Source: Neorhizobium huautlense (GTDB taxonomy: Bacteria > Pseudomonadota > Alphaproteobacteria > Rhizobiales > Rhizobiaceae). From it: a stretch of 64,000 bases of DNA. The translations under genes were made by a program, and so were the position numbers. A model generated the notes under the pieces. It made no database searches. It saw only the letters and a program-made list of their open reading frames with translations, and had not been told where the DNA came from. The DNA is taken from NCBI RefSeq assembly GCF_002968575.1, contig NZ_PVBM01000006.1:186001-250000 (forward strand), given 5' to 3'. The stretch's first letter is position 1; each line of letters opens with the position of its first letter. Positions 8,604-16,271 of the stretch are shown here, piece after piece.

Positions 8604-9607
8604 GCGAACAGCGCATCGGTGACGCGGATGTCGCCGACATGCATGCCGTTCCAGTTGCTCATGGATTTGTTCGCCATCGCCAGCAGCTTGGTCTCGACCT
8701 CGCCGCCCTTTTCGAAATAGCGGGAGACCAAAGCAAAGATCATGGCCTCGGCGGCGCGCGTCGTGCCGTCCTCGCATTTGACCGCCATGGCGATCCCGTG
8801 CTCCGGCAGGGCCGCAACGAACACACCTTCTGCACCGGTCTTTGCGAAGATCCTGCCGGGCGCGACCTGCATCAGCTTGGTGCAGGCCCGGCCGGTGCCG
8901 GCGACATAGAACGGCTCGGCCATACAGGCTTCGATCAGACGGCGCGACGCCCTGGCTCGTTCGACCGAGAGCGCGGCGCCCGTCGTCATCTTTGCAAAAC
9001 CGTGGGCGAGCCCCTTCAGCGGCACCGCATAGCTCGGGATCGAACAGCCGTCGATGCCGCAATTGTCGTGACCGAGCACGGTGCCGGTCAGGCTTTCCAT
9101 GACGTTGCGGATCTCCCGCTGCAGCGGATGATCGTAGCCGACATAACCCTTCACGTCCGTGCCGGCGTGGACGCAGGTGCAGACAAAACCGGAATGCTTT
9201 CCAGAACAATTGTTGTGGAGCGCGCTCGGCTTGTCGAGCGAGCGAGCCTGGTGGATCAGCACATTCTGGTCGAATGCCCAGTGCGCGCCGCATTCCAGGG
9301 CGGAGTGATCCCGGCCGGCTTTGGCAAGCATGGCGGCAGCGGTCGCCACATGGGCGTCCTCGCCCGAATGGGAAGAACAGGCAAGCGCCAGCTCGACATT
9401 GCCGAAGCCGTAAGCGTCCGCCGCGCCGCTTTCGATGAGAGGCAGAGCCTGCATCGCCTTGCAGGCCGAGCGCGGAAAGACACCCGCATCCGCATCTCCG
9501 AAGGAAAAGAGGATCTTGCCCTCCCCATCCACGACCACGCCGAGGCCACGGTGGCGGCTTTCGACCAGGTTGCCTCTGGTAACTTCGACGGTAACGGGGT
9601 TTTGCAT
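8600..9607 (-). CDS. ansA: L-asparaginase II (Rhizobium etli AnsA/ReAV type)
   Basis: This enzyme hydrolyses L-asparagine to aspartate and ammonia and is predicted to be cytosolic. The 335-residue product belongs to the thermolabile R. etli class, unrelated to E. coli AnsB. It shows the class residues FPRSACKAMQ (Ser-x-x-Lys pair), NNCSGKHSGF (Cys and Lys) and GHDNCGIDGC (Cys), which form the zinc-linked active site described for ReAV. The ATG at 9607 has AGGA upstream; a start nine codons earlier lacks one. It is convergent with the deoR-type gene. Confidence 0.92.
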   Translation of the reverse strand: MQNPVTVEVTRGNLVESRHRGLGVVVDGEGKILFSFGDADAGVFPRSACKAMQALPLIESGAADAYGFGNVELALACSSHSGEDAHVATAAAMLAKAGRDHSALECGAHWAFDQNVLIHQARSLDKPSALHNNCSGKHSGFVCTCVHAGTDVKGYVGYDHPLQREIRNVMESLTGTVLGHDNCGIDGCSIPSYAVPLKGLAHGFAKMTTGAALSVERARASRRLIEACMAEPFYVAGTGRACTKLMQVAPGRIFAKTGAEGVFVAALPEHGIAMAVKCEDGTTRAAEAMIFALVSRYFEKGGEVETKLLAMANKSMSNWNGMHVGDIRVTDALFA

Positions 9608-9691
9608 GGCCTGTCCTGAAATTGCTGTTTTCAATGATCCATATCACCGGCTCATAAACCAGTCCGGCGGGTCTTGCACGGGGCGCTTAGC

Positions 9692-10429
9692 ATGAAATCC
9701 GTTAAACGGTTGTTTCTGATCATCTTCATCGTCTACCTGCTGCCGACCTTCGCCTCGGGGGGCTTGTGGGCGATCAAGGAAAGGCCGGCCCGCTGGAGCG
9801 AGGCGAGATGGTCGTCGGCGGGCATATTGCCGGAGGCGGGCTTGAGCGAAGACGCGGCGATCTACGTGTTTTCCGCCATGACCGGCGGATTGAAGGGTGC
9901 CGTCGCAAGCCATGCCTGGATCGTCACCAAGGCGAAGGGCGCGAAAACCTATACCCGCTACGACAAGGTGGGCTGGGGCTCGCCGATCCGCAAAAACCAC
10001 CGGCCAGCGGACGCCTACTGGTATTCTAACGCGCCACAGCTCGTGGCCTCGGTCAAAGGCGCGAAAGCGGAACTGCTGATTCCGAAGATCGAGGGTGCGA
10101 TTGCCGCCTATCCCTATGCGGAGCCGGGAGGCTACACGATCTGGCCAGGGCCGAACTCCAACACCTTTGTCGCCTATGTGCTGCGAACGGTACCGGAACT
10201 CGGCGCGGTATTACCGCCGCATGCGGTCGGCCGCGACTATCTCCCGGACGGGGAATTCGTCCATCTCGACGATGACTGGCGGGACCTGCATGTCACGCTG
10301 CGCGGTCTCGTCGGCTTTTCCGCCGGTGTGCGCAGCGGTTTGGAAGTGCACTTTCTGGGATTGGTGGCGGGGCTGGATTTCTCGCGGCCGGGCATCAAGG
10401 TGCCGGCCCTCGGGCGTATCGGAATTTGA
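9692..10429 (+). CDS. DUF3750 family membrane-anchored protein
   Basis: This 245-residue protein begins with a signal-anchor (VKRLFLIIFIVYLLPTFASGG). A soluble, probably periplasmic domain follows, containing SHAWIVTKAKGAKTYTRYD and PGPNSNTFVAYVLR. The H...N-S-N-T-F arrangement is reminiscent of NlpC/P60-like or DUF3750 proteins, which are common in proteobacteria and uncharacterised. A strong hairpin 23 nt after the stop ends the transcript. Confidence 0.75.
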   Translation: MKSVKRLFLIIFIVYLLPTFASGGLWAIKERPARWSEARWSSAGILPEAGLSEDAAIYVFSAMTGGLKGAVASHAWIVTKAKGAKTYTRYDKVGWGSPIRKNHRPADAYWYSNAPQLVASVKGAKAELLIPKIEGAIAAYPYAEPGGYTIWPGPNSNTFVAYVLRTVPELGAVLPPHAVGRDYLPDGEFVHLDDDWRDLHVTLRGLVGFSAGVRSGLEVHFLGLVAGLDFSRPGIKVPALGRIGI

Positions 10430-10451
10430 AGACAGCTATGCGCAACATGCA

Positions 10452-10477
10452 AAACGCCCGCGGTCGAGCGGGCGTTT
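10452..10477. terminator. Hairpin terminator between convergent genes
   Basis: A perfect 10-bp stem, AAACGCCCGC / GCGGGCGTTT, with a 6-nt loop (GGTCGA) ends in TTT on the plus strand and in TTT (of AAAC read backwards) on the minus strand. It sits between the convergent DUF3750 and DUF1127 genes and can serve both. Confidence 0.8.
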
Positions 10478-10501
10478 GACATACATGCAGTCAGATGGCG
10501 A

Positions 10502-10648
10502 TCAGAAGCCGACGGCTTGGCGAGCAACGCGGCGGATATCGCTCTGTGCGATGCCGAGGTCGTTGAGTTCGCGCGGGGTCATACGGCCCAGTTCGGCAAC
10601 CGTCTGACGGTACTTGCGCCAATTGTTGAGAGTGCGTGCGACGTTCAT
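10502..10648 (-). CDS. DUF1127 (YjiS-like) small protein, 48 aa
   Basis: The ATG at 10648, preceded by AGGAAAGGGGAACC, opens a 48-residue basic protein: a short helix NWRKYRQTVAELGRMTP, then RELNDLGIAQSDIRRVARQA. This is the diagnostic DUF1127 core (xRELxDIGLxRxDI). In Agrobacterium, short DUF1127 proteins affect phosphate and carbon uptake and RNA turnover. The longer in-frame ORF upstream of the ATG has no coding character. Confidence 0.9.
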   Translation of the reverse strand: MNVARTLNNWRKYRQTVAELGRMTPRELNDLGIAQSDIRRVARQAVGF

Positions 10649-10769
10649 GATGGTTCCCCTTTCCTGGGATTTTCGAAGCTTGAGCGCCAGTCCTTGGCGC
10701 TTTCGTTTGCTTCGATGGCTGTTATATAGGCCCTCCCCGGTTGAACTGAAAGCGCACACTTGACACGTC

Positions 10770-10792
10770 ACCCATGCGTTTTGCGCATGGGT
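10770..10792. repeat. Hairpin in DUF1127/methyltransferase intergenic region
   Basis: A perfect 9-bp stem, ACCCATGCG / CGCATGGGT, has a 5-nt TTTTG loop. It lies upstream of the DUF1127 gene and beyond the methyltransferase terminator. It has no T-tract on the minus strand, so it may be an operator or an mRNA structure rather than a terminator. Confidence 0.45.
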
Positions 10793-10812
10793 CCTCAGAT
10801 CGGGATGAAGCA

Positions 10813-10838
10813 CCCGCCTTTCCATAATCGAAGGCGGG
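10813..10838 (-). terminator. Terminator-like hairpin after methyltransferase gene
   Basis: The 8-bp stem CCCGCCTT / AAGGCGGG with a 10-nt loop begins 14 nt beyond the methyltransferase stop on the minus strand. A T-run is lacking, so termination may be weak or Rho-assisted. Confidence 0.55.
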
Positions 10839-10852
10839 CGCCCCATCTCGTC

Positions 10853-11902
10853 TCAGGTCGCTTCAAGCACCATGTTGAGCGGCGTTTGAGCGGCCCGCCG
10901 GACATGCGTGAAGCCGCCCGACCGGATCACCTCGGTCAACCGGCGTTCGCCCGCTTGAGCGCCAAGTGCCAGTCCGGTCTCCTGGGCCAGCGAGGTGGGG
11001 ACGCAGATCATCGTCGAGGCGGAGTAGTAGAGCCGGCCCACCGGATTGAGGTTTTCCTCAAGCGTGTCTCCGGCGGCAGGCTCAACGACCATCCACGTCC
11101 CGCCCTCCTTGAGGGCCTTACGGATATGAATCGCCGCAGCCTCCGGGTCGCCCATGTCGTGCAGGCAGTCGAAGCAGGTGATCAGATCGAAGTCGCGCCC
11201 TTCGAAGTCCTGGGCCCTCGCGACCTCGAAGTGCAGGTTCGCCAACCCGTGCGCCCGCGCATGGGCGGTCGCAGCAGCAATCGAGCCCGGATGGAAGTCG
11301 TAGCCCGTAAACTGCGAGCGGGGAAATGCCTGCGCCATCAGAATCGTCGACAGCCCATGGCCGCATCCGACGTCGGCGACCGTCGCACCCGCTTCGAGCT
11401 TGTCGATCACGCCGTTCAGCGCCGGCAGCCAGTCCTGCACCAGGGCATTGATATATCCCGGCCGGAACAGCCGCGCCACGGCACAGAACATGCAACTGGC
11501 CTGATCGCCCCAGGCGACGCCCCGGCCGGTCTTGAAGGCGGACTGCACCTTCGGCTGGTTCTCCACCATGGCGGCGGCGGTATCGAAAGCGCCGATCAGG
11601 TTGACCGGACTGTCCGGTTCTGCAAACACCAACGACTGCTCAGGCGTCAGCGAGAACCGCCCGCGCTCGTGATGCACATAGCCCGAGGCTGTTTGCGCCC
11701 CCAGCCATTCGCGCACGTAGCGAGGCGCACAACCGGCAGCCTCGGCAAGCTCGTCGGGTTTCGCCGGCCCGATCTCCTTGAGCGTCTTGTAGAGACCGAG
11801 CGCATCGCCGATCCGCACCAGCGGCACGCTGACTGCTCCGCCAAGGTCGCCAAGGACGCGGCCCACGAGTTCATTCAGCGTGGTTTCGTTGAGTTCTGTC
11901 AT
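10853..11902 (-). CDS. Class I SAM-dependent methyltransferase with winged-helix N-domain
   Basis: This 349-residue protein has an N-terminal winged-helix dimerisation region (residues about 15-85, PLVRIGDALGLYKTLKEIGPAKPDELAEAAG), as in small-molecule O-methyltransferases. The Rossmann methyltransferase core starts near residue 170, with the SAM motif VADVGCGHGLSTILMA and the acidic FTGYDFHP loop. The ATG at 11902 has GGGAGG upstream. A GGGACA/TGTCCC repeat block lies in the 165-bp gap before it, and a hydrolase-LuxR fusion gene precedes it on the same strand. The substrate is unknown. Confidence 0.88.
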   Translation of the reverse strand: MTELNETTLNELVGRVLGDLGGAVSVPLVRIGDALGLYKTLKEIGPAKPDELAEAAGCAPRYVREWLGAQTASGYVHHERGRFSLTPEQSLVFAEPDSPVNLIGAFDTAAAMVENQPKVQSAFKTGRGVAWGDQASCMFCAVARLFRPGYINALVQDWLPALNGVIDKLEAGATVADVGCGHGLSTILMAQAFPRSQFTGYDFHPGSIAAATAHARAHGLANLHFEVARAQDFEGRDFDLITCFDCLHDMGDPEAAAIHIRKALKEGGTWMVVEPAAGDTLEENLNPVGRLYYSASTMICVPTSLAQETGLALGAQAGERRLTEVIRSGGFTHVRRAAQTPLNMVLEAT

Positions 11903-11988
11903 GTCGAATTCCCTCCCGGTTTTCGAGCGGCGTCCTGCTGCCCGTGGCCGGAGGATGCGCCCCGCCGCGACGGCGGGCATGAGGCGGC

Positions 11989-12036
11989 TGTCCCTTGCCG
12001 GCTGGAAAGTTCCCGGCTTGCAGGGACAGATGTCCC
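11989..12036. promoter_or_regulatory. GGGACA/TGTCCC half-site cluster
   Basis: Three copies of one hexamer occur within 48 bp: TGTCCC at 11989-11994, GGGACA at 12023-12028 and TGTCCC at 12031-12036. The last two form the inverted repeat GGGACAGATGTCCC. The block lies between the hydrolase-LuxR gene stop (12068) and the methyltransferase start (11902). It is a plausible operator or mRNA structure for the methyltransferase gene. Confidence 0.45.
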
Positions 12037-12067
12037 GTCGGCGCCGGGTAGCGACGGCAACCCTCGA

Positions 12068-13135
12068 TCAGCCGGACGAACCGGACAGTGCTATGACGAT
12101 CGCCTGGGAGCGGTTGTGCACCCCAAGTTTGCTGAAGATCACCGACAGCTGGTTGCGCACGGTCTTTTCGCTCTTGCCGAGGCGTTCCGCGATCGCATGG
12201 TTGTCTAGCCCTTCTGAAACGAGGTCGAGGAGCGCCGCCTCGGCCGGTGTCAGCCCAGCCTCGCGAATGGCGCGCGGCCGCACGGGGCGGTCCTGTCCGA
12301 GGAAGGCTGCAAGTTCGGCCCGAAACACGGCCCAGGCCGGCTCGTCCGGCAACAGCACATGGTTCTTGCTCTCAAGCGGCACGAAGCGTGCATCCGGGAT
12401 CGCGGTTGCGAGTTTGCAGCCCTGATCGAACGGAACGCGTAAGTCGCCACGGCTATGGGCGATCAGCGTCGGGACGCGAAGCGTCGCCGCAAGATCCAGC
12501 ACATCGATCCCTTGCATCTGCCAAAGCAGCTCCGCGGCGACCTCGGCCGTTGCCGTTACCCGCTCGAGGTCGCCCCACCAGCGATGCTGTTCGGGCGTTC
12601 CGTCAGGGATGAAGAGATTGGTGAAGAACTGACAGAACGCCGGGTTGTCGCGTCCCCAGCCGATGCGGATAAAATTGACAAGGGTTTCGGCTTCAAGTCG
12701 CTCAGCGTCGCTCTGAGCCCTGGTCCTTGCGCCCTGAGCGTAGGCATTCAGCAGCACCAGATGCGATACGCGTTCGGGATGCCGCCGGGCATAGGCGATC
12801 GCAAGGGCGCCGCCCTGCGAAAGACCGAGGAGGACAAAGCGCGGATCATCGATCGAGGCCGCAACGGCGTCCAGATCAGCGTGCCAGGTTTCGATCGAGA
12901 GGTCGGCGACATGACGGTCCGAGAGGCCGCAACCACGCGGGTCGTAACGCACAAACCGGTTGTTGGCCGAAAGCGCCTGGACCCAGGGCCGCCACACCGG
13001 GCTTTCGAGATCGTAATCGACATGGCTTAACCAGTGCGCGGCGCGCAGGATCACCTGCCCCTTCCCACATGACGCGACGGCGATCCGCGTGCCATCCGCC
13101 GAGGTACAGAACCTTATGGTCTGGCTGAGCTTCAT
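12068..13135 (-). CDS. Alpha/beta hydrolase fused to LuxR-type HTH
   Basis: This 355-residue fusion protein has an alpha/beta-hydrolase fold at residues about 15-265, with nucleophile elbow GLSQGGA, acid region HSRGDLRVPF and catalytic-His region SKNHVLL. A C-terminal LuxR/GerE HTH follows at about 290-350 (LTPAEAALLDLVSEGLDNHAIAERLGKSEKTVRNQLSVIFSKLGV). This architecture suggests a transcription factor whose enzyme-like domain senses or cleaves a ligand. The ATG at 13135 begins the hydrolase domain properly. Two 11-bp direct repeats lie upstream. The methyltransferase gene downstream on the same strand is a likely partner. Confidence 0.88.
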   Translation of the reverse strand: MKLSQTIRFCTSADGTRIAVASCGKGQVILRAAHWLSHVDYDLESPVWRPWVQALSANNRFVRYDPRGCGLSDRHVADLSIETWHADLDAVAASIDDPRFVLLGLSQGGALAIAYARRHPERVSHLVLLNAYAQGARTRAQSDAERLEAETLVNFIRIGWGRDNPAFCQFFTNLFIPDGTPEQHRWWGDLERVTATAEVAAELLWQMQGIDVLDLAATLRVPTLIAHSRGDLRVPFDQGCKLATAIPDARFVPLESKNHVLLPDEPAWAVFRAELAAFLGQDRPVRPRAIREAGLTPAEAALLDLVSEGLDNHAIAERLGKSEKTVRNQLSVIFSKLGVHNRSQAIVIALSGSSG

Positions 13136-13187
13136 GGGCCGAGAATATCGCAGCGCAAAGGTGCGGAACAGGCCCATCTCCCGAGCC

Positions 13188-13230
13188 AGATCGAAACGGT
13201 GCCCTGTGGCGGACAGTCTAGATCGAAACG
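13188..13230. promoter_or_regulatory. Direct repeats upstream of hydrolase-LuxR gene
   Basis: AGATCGAAACG occurs at 13188-13198 and again at 13220-13230. The copies are exactly 32 bp apart, about three helical turns, within the 134-bp region upstream of the hydrolase-LuxR start (13135, minus strand). Same-face direct repeats suggest binding of a regulator, possibly the LuxR fusion itself. Confidence 0.4.
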
Positions 13231-13269
13231 ATGAGCCTTGTCGGCCGGATAACCCCACCTCTGCCCGGG

Positions 13270-13722
13270 CTACAAAGGAATTGCGGTTTCATTCTTTGCA
13301 GTACGAATGATCATCATCGTGAAGAACCTTGCCACATTTGTCTCGTCCCGAAAGAGACGATCACAAAGCGCATCATATTCCTCCATATCGCGAAGATGCA
13401 GCATCAGGACGACGTCAACCTCCCCCGTTACCGCATAAGCCTGCGCCACCGCATCCTCTCTGGTTGCCCGATCGAAAAACTGGCGCATCTGCTGCTCGCC
13501 GTGCAGCTTCAATTCGACCGTCACCATTGCTTTCAACGCACGCCCGGCGCGGGCGGGATTGAGGATTGCGACAACCCTATCGATGACGCCCGTCTGGCGC
13601 AGCCGCCGAATGCGGCGCAGGCAGCTCGACGGTGAGAGCCAGACCTCGTCGGCCATATCCGCGTTCGTTCGCGATGCATCGCGCTGCAGAAGATTGAGGA
13701 GTTTCCTGTCGATCCGGTCCAT
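13270..13722 (-). CDS. Lrp/AsnC-family transcriptional regulator
   Basis: This 150-residue feast/famine regulator has an N-terminal HTH at residues 4-60 (MDRIDRKLLNLLQRDASRTNADMADEV, LSPSSCLRRIRRLRQTGVI) and a C-terminal RAM ligand-binding domain (about 68-148, with AYAVTGEVDVVLMLHLRDMEEYD). The ATG at 13722 has TTGGAG upstream. It is divergent from a nucleoside-recognition membrane protein; a 17-bp palindrome in the gap is a good operator candidate. An amino acid ligand is expected but unidentified. Confidence 0.9.
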   Translation of the reverse strand: MDRIDRKLLNLLQRDASRTNADMADEVWLSPSSCLRRIRRLRQTGVIDRVVAILNPARAGRALKAMVTVELKLHGEQQMRQFFDRATREDAVAQAYAVTGEVDVVLMLHLRDMEEYDALCDRLFRDETNVARFFTMMIIRTAKNETAIPL

Positions 13723-13749
13723 ACGCTTCTCCAAGGGGGCGCGAGAAGA

Positions 13750-13791
13750 ATGCAATAAAATTGCATAACAGCGCAATATTTGACCGCAAAT
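13750..13791. promoter_or_regulatory. AsnC-type operator cluster
   Basis: ATGCAATAAAATTGCAT (13750-13766) is a perfect inverted repeat (7-bp arms, AAA centre). It is followed by ATTTG-ACCG-CAAAT (13778-13791), a second inverted repeat, and by further GCAAT half-sites. The block lies between the divergent asnC-type and Gate-protein genes. Lrp/AsnC proteins bind such AT-rich palindromes, often as clustered copies. Confidence 0.6.
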
Positions 13792-13841
13792 GCGAACGGC
13801 TCCGGTTTACACGATGGTCATCGCAGCATCGGGAAAGAGTC

Positions 13842-14822
13842 ATGTCAGCGCTCGAATTCACCTTCCAAAAGACCAGGGAAACTTTGCAGATCTACTGGGA
13901 ACTCGTTCGTATCATCGTGCCGGTTACGATCGTGACCGAAGTGATGTTACGCCTCGGCCTGATCGAGGCCATTTCGCCTGCCTTGGCGCCGGTCATGGAG
14001 GTTTTCGGCTTGCCCCCGGAACTGGGACTGGCCTGGCTGACAGGGATGCTCGTCGGTCTGTGGGGAGCGATTCCAATGATCTTCGCGCTGGTGCCGGCGT
14101 CCGCGATGACGGTAGCGGACATCACCGTTTTCTCCGCGCTTTTGCTTTTCGCGCATGGTCTGCCGATCGAGCAGAAGATCATACAAAAGGCCGGGCCGGG
14201 ATTTGGCGTTACCACGCTGATCCGCGTCGCCGGCAGCATCCTCTACGCCATCATGCTTCACCATCTTCTTGCCGCAACCGGCTGGCTATCGCAGACCTTG
14301 GATCCGACCTGGATCCCGACATCCGCCTCGACCGACTGGTGGGGATTCCTTAAAGGACTGATCGAGGCGCTCGTCTTCATGTTCCTCATCCTGACGGCGC
14401 TCGCCTTTGGACTGGAGATCCTGAAATTGTCCGGGCTCATGGCTTTGCTGATGAGAACGCTCGCACCCTTTCTGCGCCTCGCCGGAATAAATGCCGAAAC
14501 CGGGCAGTTCACCGCCGTCGGCCTGTTTCTGGGCATTTCCTATGGCGGCGGGCTGCTCATTCGCGAAGCGCGGTCAGGCCAGGTTTCGCCTCGCCAGGTC
14601 TTTATCTCATGCGTCTTCATGGGATTTGCCCACAGTATCATCGAAGACACTTTGATCGTCATGGCTTTGGGCGCGGATGCCATAGGCGTGTTTGTCGGAA
14701 GGATTGTTTTCGCAATCTCTGCGACCGCCCTGATTGCCTATGTCGTTCGGTCAATTCCGGATCAAAGCTTTTTTGCATGGGCATTTCGGCGAGCGGACTG
14801 CCAGACGGCAGCAGGTCTTTAG
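13842..14822 (+). CDS. Nucleoside recognition (Gate) domain membrane protein
   Basis: This 326-residue polytopic inner-membrane protein has two Gate-type halves. The first is at about residues 20-120 (SPALAPVMEVFGLPPELGLAWLTGM). The second is at about 195-300 (LAPFLRLAGINAETGQFTAVGLFLGISYGGGLL and VFMGFAHSIIEDTLIVMALG). Gate domains occur in concentrative nucleoside transporters and spore-maturation SpmA/SpmB proteins. GGGAAAGAG precedes the ATG. The divergent AsnC regulator suggests control by a small metabolite. The transport substrate is unknown. Confidence 0.8.
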   Translation: MSALEFTFQKTRETLQIYWELVRIIVPVTIVTEVMLRLGLIEAISPALAPVMEVFGLPPELGLAWLTGMLVGLWGAIPMIFALVPASAMTVADITVFSALLLFAHGLPIEQKIIQKAGPGFGVTTLIRVAGSILYAIMLHHLLAATGWLSQTLDPTWIPTSASTDWWGFLKGLIEALVFMFLILTALAFGLEILKLSGLMALLMRTLAPFLRLAGINAETGQFTAVGLFLGISYGGGLLIREARSGQVSPRQVFISCVFMGFAHSIIEDTLIVMALGADAIGVFVGRIVFAISATALIAYVVRSIPDQSFFAWAFRRADCQTAAGL

Positions 14823-14869
14823 AGGGGATTAAGCCTCCGCGGACGTTCCTCTATCGCCCAGAAATGGAA

Positions 14870-14892
14870 AAGGGCCGCTGCTGGCGACCCTT
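14870..14892. terminator. Terminator-like hairpin, usable from both sides
   Basis: The stem AAGGGCCGC / GCGACCCTT has one mismatch on the plus strand and a G-U pair on the minus strand, with a TGCTG loop. The flanking bases ATGGAA and TTCCAT extend the pairing. On the minus strand it is followed by TTTTCC, so it can end a transcript carrying the micro-ORF at 15032. On the plus strand it closes the Gate-protein transcript. Confidence 0.6.
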
Positions 14893-14957
14893 CCATGAGT
14901 TTTGGTCCGGTTGAACGAACCCGGGCGCTTTGTAAGCCGCCCGAAGGAAGATGAAGT

Positions 14958-15032
14958 TCAGGCCGAGGGCTGCCCCGTCAAAACCATCACCTTTCCATTG
15001 CCCGTTACGCAGACCGAAATCTCATTAGACAT
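14958..15032 (-). CDS. Possible 24-residue peptide
   Basis: The ATG at 15032 is preceded by AAGGAAGGTGATCCA, one of the strongest Shine-Dalgarno matches in the window. It opens MSNEISVCVTGNGKVMVL..., ending in TGA at 14958. A terminator-like hairpin follows 66 nt downstream. The ORF lies 156 nt downstream of the quinone oxidoreductase on the same strand. The ribosome binding site and terminator favour expression, but length alone makes this uncertain and no family is recognised. Confidence 0.4.
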   Translation of the reverse strand: MSNEISVCVTGNGKVMVLTGQPSA

Positions 15033-15188
15033 TGGATCACCTTCCTTTCATTACGTTGACGATGGGATGAAGGTAGGGGCCAGGCCCTGAGTCTGCAAGG
15101 CAAGTTATGTGAACGATTGCGTATATAATTGAGTTGCCAAACGATTTTCTGGCGCTATCATTCGCGAGCTTTCAGTCGAGAGCCCCTC

Positions 15189-16193
15189 TCAGCCGTCCAG
15201 GTTCAACACGATCTTGCCGATATGGCTGCTGCTTTCCATCAGCCGGTGCGCCTCTACGACGTCTGCGAACGGCAAGGCAGCGTGGATGACCGGCGCGACC
15301 GTCCCCGCCTCCAGCAGCGGCCAGACCTGTCCTGAGAGATCGTCGCGAATCGCCCGCTTTTCTTCCGCCGTTCGCGGCCGCATTGTCGAGCCGGTGACCG
15401 TCAGGCGCTTCACCATGATCGGGCTGAGGTTGACCTTTTCTGCCACATTGCCGCCGAGGAAAGCGATGATCGACAGGCAACCATCCTTGGCGAGCACGGA
15501 AAGGTTCTTTTCGAAATAGGCAGCGCCGATCATGTCGAGGACGACGTCGACGCCCTTGCCGCCGGTTTCCGCCTTGACGACCTCGGCAAAGTCTTCGGTT
15601 CTGTAATCGATACCCCTGACGGCACCGAGCCTTTCGCAGGCCTGGCACTTTTCCTTCGAACCCGCGGTGGCGTACACAGTTGCGCCAAAAGCGCGGGCGA
15701 GCTGGATCGCCGTGGTGCCGATGCCGCTCGTGCCGCCATGGATCAACACGCTTTCACCTTCGGTGAGGCCGGCCATCTGGAAAAGGTTTGCCCAGACGGT
15801 AAAGAAGGTCTCGCAGAGGGCTGCGGCCATGACGGCGTCATATCCCTTTGGCCAGGGCAAAGCTTGGCCGGCCGGCACGGCGCAGAATTCCGCATAACCG
15901 CCGCCATTTGCGAGCGCGCAAACCTTGTCGCCGATCCCGAAATCGCTCACACCTTCACCCAGCGCGACCACTTCGCCGGCAATCTCCAGCCCAAGAACGG
16001 GGCTGGCATCCTTCGGCGCCGGATAATTGCCGCTGCGCTGCGCTACATCCGGCCGGTTGACGCCCGCCGCCCCTACCCTCACCAGGATCTCTCCGGGCCG
16101 CACCGCCGGCAGAGGTCCGGTCGCAAGCACCATCACTTCAGGCCCGCCGAAAGTCGGCAGATCGACGAAACGCATTTGCGCGGGAAGCGGCAT
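15189..16193 (-). CDS. NAD(P)H:quinone oxidoreductase / zinc-type alcohol dehydrogenase-like (PIG3 type)
   Basis: This 334-residue medium-chain dehydrogenase/reductase lacks zinc ligands. An N-terminal GroES-like domain ([19 protein letters not shown]) precedes a Rossmann domain whose NADPH motif is [22 protein letters not shown] (near residue 150). This is the quinone oxidoreductase signature. FRM-type features and NLDG at the C-terminus match the TIGR02824 PIG3 branch. It would act in the cytosol, reducing quinones or related electrophiles. GAGGAG precedes the ATG and a perfect 18-bp palindrome overlaps the leader. Confidence 0.9.
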   Translation of the reverse strand: MPLPAQMRFVDLPTFGGPEVMVLATGPLPAVRPGEILVRVGAAGVNRPDVAQRSGNYPAPKDASPVLGLEIAGEVVALGEGVSDFGIGDKVCALANGGGYAEFCAVPAGQALPWPKGYDAVMAAALCETFFTVWANLFQMAGLTEGESVLIHGGTSGIGTTAIQLARAFGATVYATAGSKEKCQACERLGAVRGIDYRTEDFAEVVKAETGGKGVDVVLDMIGAAYFEKNLSVLAKDGCLSIIAFLGGNVAEKVNLSPIMVKRLTVTGSTMRPRTAEEKRAIRDDLSGQVWPLLEAGTVAPVIHAALPFADVVEAHRLMESSSHIGKIVLNLDG

Positions 16194-16206
16194 GGCGGAA
16201 CTCCTC

Positions 16207-16224
16207 TCAGTGGCTTGCCACTGA
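16207..16224. promoter_or_regulatory. 18-bp perfect palindrome upstream of quinone oxidoreductase
   Basis: TCAGTGGCTTGCCACTGA has perfect 8-bp arms and a TT centre, 14 nt before the start codon of the oxidoreductase gene. It has the symmetry of a TetR- or MarR-type operator. No regulator gene is adjacent, so the binding protein would be encoded elsewhere. As RNA it would form a stable hairpin next to the ribosome binding site. Confidence 0.6.
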
Positions 16225-16271
16225 CTTAGGACAGTCTGCCACCGACGGGAAGGCGACGTTCCGCCGCGCGG

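Larger units (their letters stand above)
14823..15188. other. Intergenic region with hairpin and a possible micro-ORF
   Basis: This 366-bp stretch separates the Gate-protein gene from the convergent quinone oxidoreductase gene. It contains a terminator-like hairpin (14870-14892) and a 24-codon ORF with a strong ribosome binding site on the minus strand (14958-15032). I see no further gene; the plus-strand reading here has no coding character. Confidence 0.6.

Noticed and set aside
15101..15129. TATAAT-like sequence near 15124 as a plus-strand promoter
   Set aside because: No acceptable -35 lies upstream and no plus-strand gene follows.
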